A stretch of DNA of 46,060 nucleotides from JBIIUJ01 sp044340025 (GTDB lineage Bacteria; Pseudomonadota; Alphaproteobacteria; Caulobacterales; Aquidulcibacteraceae). The stretch lies in NCBI GenBank assembly GCA_044340025.1, contig JBIIUJ010000004.1:1-46060 (forward strand), written 5' to 3'. Below are positions 40,572-46,060 of the stretch, one piece after another. The notes under the pieces are model-generated. The model did not search any database. It was given only the letters and a program-made list of their open reading frames with translations, and was not told the DNA's origin. The translations under genes and the position numbers were made by a program. Each line of letters begins with the position of its first letter. Position 1 is the stretch's first letter.

Positions 40572-42611
40572 ATGACCAGAAGAGCCCATGCGACCGCTGC
40601 GGCGGTCGCGCTGATCGGACCCCACGGCTCCGGGAAGACAACGCTTCTGGAGGCTCTGCTCGTCGCTTCAGGAGCCGTCACCCGGAAAGGGGCCGTCGCC
40701 AGCGCCGATTCCGTCGGCGATTCCAGTCCCGAGGCCCGCACGCGGGCGATGTCGACCGAGGTCAACGTCGCCCGCTTTTCATATCTGGATGATCCTTACG
40801 CCGTGCTGGACTGCCCGGGCTCTATCGAGTTCGGCGGCGACATGGCGGCGGCGTTGCCCTGCGTGGATCTTGCAATCGTGGTGTGTGAGCCTGATCCGGC
40901 GCGCGCGGGCGCCCTGCAGCCGATCCTGAAGCGGCTTTCGGACGCGCACATTCCCCACCTGCTGTTCGTCAACAAGATCGAGACCGCGCGCGGGCGGGTG
41001 CGTGACCTTCTGGAGGCGCTTCAGGAGGTTTCGCCAACGCCGCTGGTGCTGCGTCAGGCCCCGATCTGGACGGACGGCAGAGTGACCGGCTTCATCGACC
41101 TCGCGATGGAGCGGGCCTACGTCTACCGGCCGGATCAGCCGAGCCTGCGGGTAGACATCCCGTCCGACATGGCCGACCGCGAGGCCGAGGCCCGGTTCCA
41201 GATGCTGGAGCGGCTGGCCGACTTCGACGATCACCTGATGGAGGAGCTGCTCAGCGACGTGACACCGCCCCAGGCGGAGGTGTTCGCCGATCTGGCGGCC
41301 GGCGCCGCCAATGGCCAGATCGCCAGCGTGATGCTGGGCTCCGGGCTGCATGGCCATGGGGTGCGCCGGCTGCTGAAAGCCCTGCGCCACGAAACGCCGC
41401 CCCTGGAGCAGGCCGCCGAACGTCTCTTTGGCGCAGCCCCGGCCGCGCCGGCGGTCTATGTCGCCAAGAGCCTGCATGCGGGCCAGTCTGGCCGTCTGTC
41501 GGTCGCGCGTGTGTTCGGCGCGGGGCTGAGCGATGGCGCCACGCTGGTGCGCGCGGACGGCGCGGAGGCGCGGGTGGGTGGTTTGCTGGCCATGCAGGGC
41601 GCGATGACCCGCAAGCTCGACCGGGCCGAGGCGGGCGACATCGTCGGGCTCGCGCGGTTCGGCGAGGCCCGCACGGGCGAAGTCTATGCCGCCAGCGGGC
41701 GGCTCAAAGCCCCGCCAATTGAGCTTGCAGCGCCAGTCTATGCGGTGGCGCTGGCCGCGCGCGACAAGAAGGATGAAGTCAAGCTGTCGGCCGCCATGCA
41801 CAAGGTGATGGAGGAAGACCTCAGCCTATCTTTCGGCCCCGACGCGGAGACTGGAAGCTTTCTGCTGCAGGGTCAGGGCGACACCCATCTGGCCGTGGCG
41901 CTTTCCAGGCTTGAGCGGAAGTTCGGCGTCGGCGCGGTGGCGTCCCGGCCGGCGACGCCCTATCGCGAAACGATCCGCAAGACCGTCACCCAGCGCGGCC
42001 GCCACAAGCGCCAGACGGGCGGTCACGGCCAGTTTGGCGACGTGGTCATGCAGTTTCGTCCGCTTTCGCGCGGTCAGGGCTTCGCCTTCGAGGAGCGCAT
42101 CACCGGCGGGGTGGTGCCGCGCACCTACTTCCCGGCCGTGGAGGCGGGCGTGAAAGACGCGCTCGCGCGGGGGCCTCTCGGCTTCCCGGTGGTGGATCTT
42201 GGCGCGGCGCTGCTGGATGGATCCACCCACCCGGTTGACAGTTCCGAGCTGGCGTTCCGCACCGCCGGGCGCATCGCGGCTGTCGAGGCCCTGCCCCAAA
42301 GCGAACCCGTGCTTCTGGAGCCCATCCACCGGGTGACGCTGTTTGCCCCGTCGGATTGCACGGCCCGTGTGACCCAGATCGTGACCGGCCGGCGGGGCCA
42401 GATCCTGGGCTTTGACGCCCGGCACGGCTGGCCCGGCTGGGATGCGGTGGAGGCGTTTCTGCCGCACGCGGAGCTGCATGATCTCATTCAGGATCTGCGC
42501 TCGGCCACGCAGGGGGCGGGAAGCTTCCTTCACGCCGCCGATCACATGGCGGAGCTGACCGGGCGACTGGCCGATCAGGTGAGCGGGGCGCGCGCTGCAG
42601 CGATGGCCTGA
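40572..42611 (+). CDS. EF-G-like translational GTPase paralogue
   Basis: 679 residues from ATG 40572, with GGGAG upstream. Domains of EF-G are in order: G domain with GPHGSGKTT, domain II, III, and IV with RGRHKRQTGGHGQFGDVVM, then V. The G domain differs from true EF-G: G3 is DCPGSIEF without the catalytic histidine of DTPGH, and G4 is NKIE rather than NKxD. This is the EF-G-like branch found beside a canonical fusA in many alphaproteobacteria; its role is not established. The gap to the divergent small gene contains two GC-rich hairpins at 40439-40498. Confidence 0.9.
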   Translation: MTRRAHATAAAVALIGPHGSGKTTLLEALLVASGAVTRKGAVASADSVGDSSPEARTRAMSTEVNVARFSYLDDPYAVLDCPGSIEFGGDMAAALPCVDLAIVVCEPDPARAGALQPILKRLSDAHIPHLLFVNKIETARGRVRDLLEALQEVSPTPLVLRQAPIWTDGRVTGFIDLAMERAYVYRPDQPSLRVDIPSDMADREAEARFQMLERLADFDDHLMEELLSDVTPPQAEVFADLAAGAANGQIASVMLGSGLHGHGVRRLLKALRHETPPLEQAAERLFGAAPAAPAVYVAKSLHAGQSGRLSVARVFGAGLSDGATLVRADGAEARVGGLLAMQGAMTRKLDRAEAGDIVGLARFGEARTGEVYAASGRLKAPPIELAAPVYAVALAARDKKDEVKLSAAMHKVMEEDLSLSFGPDAETGSFLLQGQGDTHLAVALSRLERKFGVGAVASRPATPYRETIRKTVTQRGRHKRQTGGHGQFGDVVMQFRPLSRGQGFAFEERITGGVVPRTYFPAVEAGVKDALARGPLGFPVVDLGAALLDGSTHPVDSSELAFRTAGRIAAVEALPQSEPVLLEPIHRVTLFAPSDCTARVTQIVTGRRGQILGFDARHGWPGWDAVEAFLPHAELHDLIQDLRSATQGAGSFLHAADHMAELTGRLADQVSGARAAAMA

Positions 42612-42661
42612 TCCGGCCCCGCCCCCTTTTCAGGCGCGGCCTGCCGGCTAGGTTTGACGCC

Positions 42662-43705
42662 ATGACCCCGCTTGACCGTGCGCGCTATACGATCAGCCAG
42701 ACCCTCCGGGTGGGGTTCTACGCCGCCCATTATCTGGCTGCGCGGCGGCTCTCTGCGCCCTTCACCCGGCCGGGCGAGCCTGCGTTCACGCCCAAGGCGC
42801 CGCCCCCGCCGGCAGGCGCGGCCCGGCGCGCCTTTTTCAAGCTTTTCGCCGACGATCTGGCCGCCATCGGGGAGGGGCTTTATCCGCCGCCGCGCACGCG
42901 CGATGCGGACGGGCCGCTCGGCCTGCTGGAGCGCTCGCGCGATTTCCTGCTCGATGTGGCCAGCGTGGACCGCCGGCGGCTGGCGCGATCGGGCGTGGAA
43001 GCGCGCGAGATTCCCGGCGCAGAGGCCTTCCCGGTCTATTACCGGCAGAATTTCCACTATCAATCAGGCGGCTGGCTGACGGGGGAAAGCGCGGCGCGCT
43101 ACGACTTCCAGGTCGAGACGCTGTTTGCCGGCGCGGCGGACGCGATGCGCCGGGCCGCGCTGGCTGCCCTGGCGCGCACATTGCGCGGCCGCGACCAGCG
43201 TCGGGTGCGCCTTCTGGACCTCGCCTGCGGCGCCGGCCGGTTCATCGGGCAGGTGCGCGAAGCCTTCCCCCGCATGCCGATTACCGGCCTCGACCTGTCG
43301 CCGGCCTATCTGGAGGCGGCGCGCACACGCCACGCCGGCGACCGCGCCCTCAGCCTGATCCAGGGCGACGCCGCCGATCCGCCGCTGGCGCCGGGGAGCG
43401 CGGATGCGATCACCTGCATCTATCTGTTCCATGAGCTGCCGCCGCGCGAGCGCCGGCGCGTGGCGGCCGCCATCGGGCGGCTGCTGGCCCCCGGGGGCGT
43501 GCTGATCCTGGCCGACAGCCTTCAGACCGGAGACAATCCGGCCCTCGATTCCATGCTCGAATACTTCCCCGAAGGCTTCCACGAGCCCTATTTCACGACC
43601 TATCTGGCGGAGGATTTCGATGCGATGTTTTCCGCCGAGGGGCTCACGCGCGAGGATCTGCGGCTCGCCTTCCTCACCCGCGTGGCGGTGTATCGCAAAG
43701 CCTGA
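42662..43705 (+). CDS. Class I SAM-dependent methyltransferase
   Basis: 347 residues. An N-terminal helical part of about 160 residues precedes the Rossmann fold: LLDLACGAGRFIGQV (SAM-binding motif I), ITGLDLSPAYLEAAR (motif II), DAITCIYLFHELP and LLAPGGVLILADS. The N-terminal portion includes FPVYYRQNFHYQSGGWLTGESAARYD, seen in a group of uncharacterised bacterial methyltransferases. Substrate unknown. It begins 50 bp after the EF-G-like gene and is probably cotranscribed. Confidence 0.88.
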   Translation: MTPLDRARYTISQTLRVGFYAAHYLAARRLSAPFTRPGEPAFTPKAPPPPAGAARRAFFKLFADDLAAIGEGLYPPPRTRDADGPLGLLERSRDFLLDVASVDRRRLARSGVEAREIPGAEAFPVYYRQNFHYQSGGWLTGESAARYDFQVETLFAGAADAMRRAALAALARTLRGRDQRRVRLLDLACGAGRFIGQVREAFPRMPITGLDLSPAYLEAARTRHAGDRALSLIQGDAADPPLAPGSADAITCIYLFHELPPRERRRVAAAIGRLLAPGGVLILADSLQTGDNPALDSMLEYFPEGFHEPYFTTYLAEDFDAMFSAEGLTREDLRLAFLTRVAVYRKA

Positions 43706-43751
43706 GCCTGTGGTCGCGCGGCGCCGTGACGCTTGACGCCTTCACAGCCGC

Positions 43752-45032
43752 GTGATCGGTAGAGGTCTTGAGGCCTCCCACACCGTGACTGCTGCTGATC
43801 CCGCCGCCCCAGAGGCCTCTGGCCGCCCCTCCGCGCGCCCAGCGACGGTCGGCTTCATCTTTGCCGTCGTCGTGCTCGACATGCTGGCGCTTGGCATGAT
43901 CGTGCCGGTGCTCCCGGCGCTGGTGAAGGAGTTTCAGGGCGGGGATACGGCGCAGGCGGCCTATTGGATGGGCGTGTTCGGCGTCGGCTGGGCGCTGATG
44001 CAATTCCTGTTTTCCCCGCTGGTGGGCGCGCTTTCCGATCGGTTCGGCCGCCGGCCGGTGCTGCTGGGATCGCTCATTGGCCACGCGATCGACTTTCTGT
44101 TCATGGCGCTGGCGCCCACGCTCTGGTGGCTGTTCCTGGGGCGGCTGATCTCGGGCGTGCTCGCCGCCACGGTCTCGACGGCGCAAGCCTATATCGCCGA
44201 CATCACGCCGCCGGCGGAGCGCGCGGCGCGCTTTGGCCTTGTGGGCGCGGCCTGGGGGCTGGGCTTTGTGGCCGGGCCGGCGCTTGGCGGCCTTTTGGGC
44301 GAGATCGACCTGCGGCTGCCATTCTGGGTGGCGGCGGGTCTGGCGGTGCTTGTGTTTGGGTTCGGGCTGTTCTTCGTGCCGGAATCGCTGCCGCCCGAGC
44401 GCCGGGGCCGGCTGCGGCTTTCCGCCGCCAACCCGCTGGGCGCGCTCGCGCTGCTGCGCTCCACCCCGCAGCTCAAGGGTCTTGCTTTGGTGCACAGCCT
44501 GAACCTGCTGGCGTTCAACGTGCTGCCGTCTGTCTTCGTGCTCTATGCGGGCTTCCGCTATGGCTGGGGCGAGTTCACCGTCGGCGTCACGCTTGGCGCA
44601 GTCGGGCTCGGCGGGGTGATCGTGTCCAGCCTTGTGGTCCGCCCGGCGGTGAAGGCGCTGGGCGAGCGGCGCGCCGTGATGGTGGGCCTGTGCTGCACGG
44701 CGGTGGGCTATCTGATCTATGGCCTGGCCAGCGAAGGCTGGATGTTCTGGGTGGGCGTGCCGATCGCTGCGCTTGGCCAGATCTATGGCGCGGCGGTGAT
44801 GAGCCTGATGACCCAGAAGGTGGGCGCCGATCAGCAAGGCCGGCTTCAGGGCGCCACCTCCAGCCTGATGGGGCTGACCGGCGTGATCGGCCCGGCGCTG
44901 TTCCTGCCCTTGTTCGCCTTCGCCATCGCGCCCGCGATCAATGCGCCGGGCCTGCCCTATCTGCTCTCGGCCGCATTGATCGTGATCGCGCTTCTGATCG
45001 CCTATCGCGTAACGCAGAAGCCGCCAGTCTAG
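43752..45032 (+). CDS. MFS exporter, TetA/TCR-like
   Basis: Up to 426 residues from GTG 43752; GTG 43785 is an alternative. Twelve membrane helices in two halves; the motif-A loop LVGALSDRFGRRPVLL and the opening VVLDMLALGMIVPVLPALV with the helix-5 segment GLVGAAWGLGFVAGPALGGLLG fit the TCR/Tet drug:H+ antiporters. Such chromosomal genes need not confer tetracycline resistance; the substrate is unknown and no tetR-type repressor is adjacent. Confidence 0.88.
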   Translation: MIGRGLEASHTVTAADPAAPEASGRPSARPATVGFIFAVVVLDMLALGMIVPVLPALVKEFQGGDTAQAAYWMGVFGVGWALMQFLFSPLVGALSDRFGRRPVLLGSLIGHAIDFLFMALAPTLWWLFLGRLISGVLAATVSTAQAYIADITPPAERAARFGLVGAAWGLGFVAGPALGGLLGEIDLRLPFWVAAGLAVLVFGFGLFFVPESLPPERRGRLRLSAANPLGALALLRSTPQLKGLALVHSLNLLAFNVLPSVFVLYAGFRYGWGEFTVGVTLGAVGLGGVIVSSLVVRPAVKALGERRAVMVGLCCTAVGYLIYGLASEGWMFWVGVPIAALGQIYGAAVMSLMTQKVGADQQGRLQGATSSLMGLTGVIGPALFLPLFAFAIAPAINAPGLPYLLSAALIVIALLIAYRVTQKPPV

Positions 45033-45046
45033 AGCGGGCGTTCAGT

Positions 45047-45095
45047 CCTCCCCGTCCCGGCGCAGGCCGGGATCCAGACCCTGAAGCGAGGCGCT
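45047..45095. repeat. Half-copy of the dispersed palindromic element
   Basis: CCCGTCCCGGCGCAGGCCGG with a short self-complementary core, then GATCCAGACCC. It resembles the arms at 19745-19810 and 17341-17546 but lacks the second arm. It separates the convergent MFS and TPR genes. Confidence 0.45.
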
Positions 45096-46060
45096 CTACG
45101 TCGGAACGCGCGCCTCGGCTGCCGCCGCCTGGGCCGGCAGGCCGAGCGCGCGATAGACCCGCCCCAGCGTGCGATTGAGCGGCGCGCCATCGGGATCAAA
45201 CCGGCGTCGCTCCTCCAGGATCTGCTGGGCCTGAGGCCAGGCCTGCGCGCGCAACAGCGCGTCCAGCCGCGCCTGTTCGAAGAAGTCGCGCTGGGCATGG
45301 CTGCCGCCGATCTCGGCCATGCGCGGCAGGGCCTGGGCGATGCTGCGCGCGGCCTCGTGCGGCCTGCCCCGGGCCAAAGCGAGCAGCCCATCGCCTGCCG
45401 GAACCGCCACATCGGCCCAGGCTGCGCGCGCATGCTGCGGCCCATGCTGCGCAGCATCACGGATCGTCTGCATCAGCGCATCAGCCTCGGGCGCGCCGAT
45501 GCGGGCAAGGCCGTAGAGATAAAGCAGACTGAGAAACGGCTGCACCGCATCGCCCGCGCGCGCCTTCAGATAGGGGGCCAGCCCCTGCCAGCGATCGCCC
45601 ACGTCCACGCCGGCGAACTCCAGCCGGCCCAGCAGCGCCACCGCCCCCACCTGATCCTGGCTATAGTCCGGCGCCACGCCCCAGACGCGACGGTCATAGA
45701 TGTCGAGCACGGCGGCGCTGTCGCCCTGGCTGAGCCGGAACAGCGCCAGATGCCACCAATTATGCGTGCTCATGAAGGAGTTTAGCCCCTCCCAGCCGGC
45801 GCTCGCCGCCTGCATGAAGGCCGCCCCCTCCGCGATGCGGCCCTGCGTGAGCATGACATGGGCGAGCGCATGCTGGGCCCAGGGATCGGCCGGCTGAAGC
45901 GCCAGGGCGGCGCGGGCCGCGGCCTCGGCCTCCTCCAGCAGGTGGCATTGCTCATAGGCGAAAGCCGCCATGCCATGCACATAACCGACGTCTGATGCTG
46001 CAGGCAGAATCTGCAGCACGAGGCGCAGCATCGCCGCAGCATCGCCGCGATTGAAGGCAT
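45096..46060 (-). CDS. TTC38-like TPR protein (5' end outside the window)
   Basis: At least 321 visible residues, open to the right edge (FNRGDAAAMLRLV continues in frame past ATG 46031). Tetratricopeptide-type helical pairs: EAEAAARAALALQPADPWAQHALAHVMLTQGRIAEGAAFM is the clearest. STHNWWHLALFRLSQGD is the motif shared with TTC38 family members. Function in bacteria is unknown. The repeats suggest a protein-binding scaffold. Confidence 0.85.
   Translation of the reverse strand, partial: AFNRGDAAAMLRLVLQILPAASDVGYVHGMAAFAYEQCHLLEEAEAAARAALALQPADPWAQHALAHVMLTQGRIAEGAAFMQAASAGWEGLNSFMSTHNWWHLALFRLSQGDSAAVLDIYDRRVWGVAPDYSQDQVGAVALLGRLEFAGVDVGDRWQGLAPYLKARAGDAVQPFLSLLYLYGLARIGAPEADALMQTIRDAAQHGPQHARAAWADVAVPAGDGLLALARGRPHEAARSIAQALPRMAEIGGSHAQRDFFEQARLDALLRAQAWPQAQQILEERRRFDPDGAPLNRTLGRVYRALGLPAQAAAAEARVPT

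Overview
The window is a 46-kb stretch of GC-rich bacterial chromosome, densely packed with genes on both strands. An alphaproteobacterium of the Caulobacterales/Maricaulales/Hyphomonadales type is the best fit. The strongest pointers are a clear MipZ division-site ATPase, a DUF4170 gene next to an MsbA-type exporter, an EF-G-like paralogue with a DCPG G3 motif, an alphaproteobacterial-style XRE regulator, a large TonB-dependent receptor, and dispersed palindromes of the GTCATCCTCGCG...CGCGAGGATCCA type. The taxonomic call is an inference; there is no rRNA in the window. I see no prophage, plasmid, transposase or CRISPR array.

Layout. 1-1.2 kb: 3' part of a serine hydrolase, then tRNA-Ala(CGC). 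1.2-4.1 kb: a leftward cluster of thioesterase, TetR regulator, an unlisted 43-residue protein, MDR-type NADP oxidoreductase and MaoC-like hydratase, with a perfect inverted repeat upstream that looks like the TetR operator. 4.3-9.7 kb: XRE regulator, two membrane proteins, a lipoprotein alpha/beta hydrolase and a CHASE4 hybrid histidine kinase. 9.7-11.9 kb: peroxide defence, with ahpC-ahpD divergent from oxyR, an ATAG-N7-CTAT site in front of oxyR and a terminator-like hairpin between ahpC and ahpD. 11.8-15.4 kb: small membrane protein, glutathione transferase, DUF6491-like secreted protein, dicarboxylate symporter and Uma2-type nuclease. 15.4-19.6 kb: ABC-F ATPase, a tandem palindromic repeat, nitronate monooxygenase-like flavoenzyme, isochorismatase-fold hydrolase and a 74-residue protein.

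19.9-24.7 kb: ychF, a secreted protease with two DTG motifs, a dienelactone hydrolase gene carrying an exact 32-bp internal tandem duplication, mutM overlapping it, and a 371-residue protein of unknown family. 24.8-27.9 kb: TonB-dependent receptor and a YugP-type zinc peptidase. 28.1-32.3 kb: a tightly coupled run of pmbA, a CysQ-like phosphatase, DUF4170 and msbA, facing a GH108 muramidase. 32.8-35.9 kb: tRNA-Gly(GCC), purD, an APH-type phosphotransferase and a TIGR01244-type phosphatase. 36.0-37.8 kb: two Opp/Dpp-type permeases with no ATPase or binding protein beside them. 37.9-39.8 kb: mipZ, an unlisted 50-residue membrane protein and truA. 39.9-40.4 kb: a small helical protein with a 13-bp perfect hairpin and a strong terminator downstream. 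40.6-45.0 kb: EF-G-like GTPase, methyltransferase and MFS exporter. 45.1-46.06 kb: the C-terminal part of a TTC38-like TPR protein running off the window.

Most of this is ordinary core and near-core gene content. The points that deserve a second look are local: the double-frameshift structure in the dienelactone hydrolase gene; the palindrome-terminator segment at 39.95-40.06 kb, which could be a small RNA; the operator-bearing TetR cluster with its small protein; the ahpC-ahpD attenuator; and a 16-bp inverted repeat flanking the DUF6491 promoter. I did not find evidence for a whole new multi-gene system.
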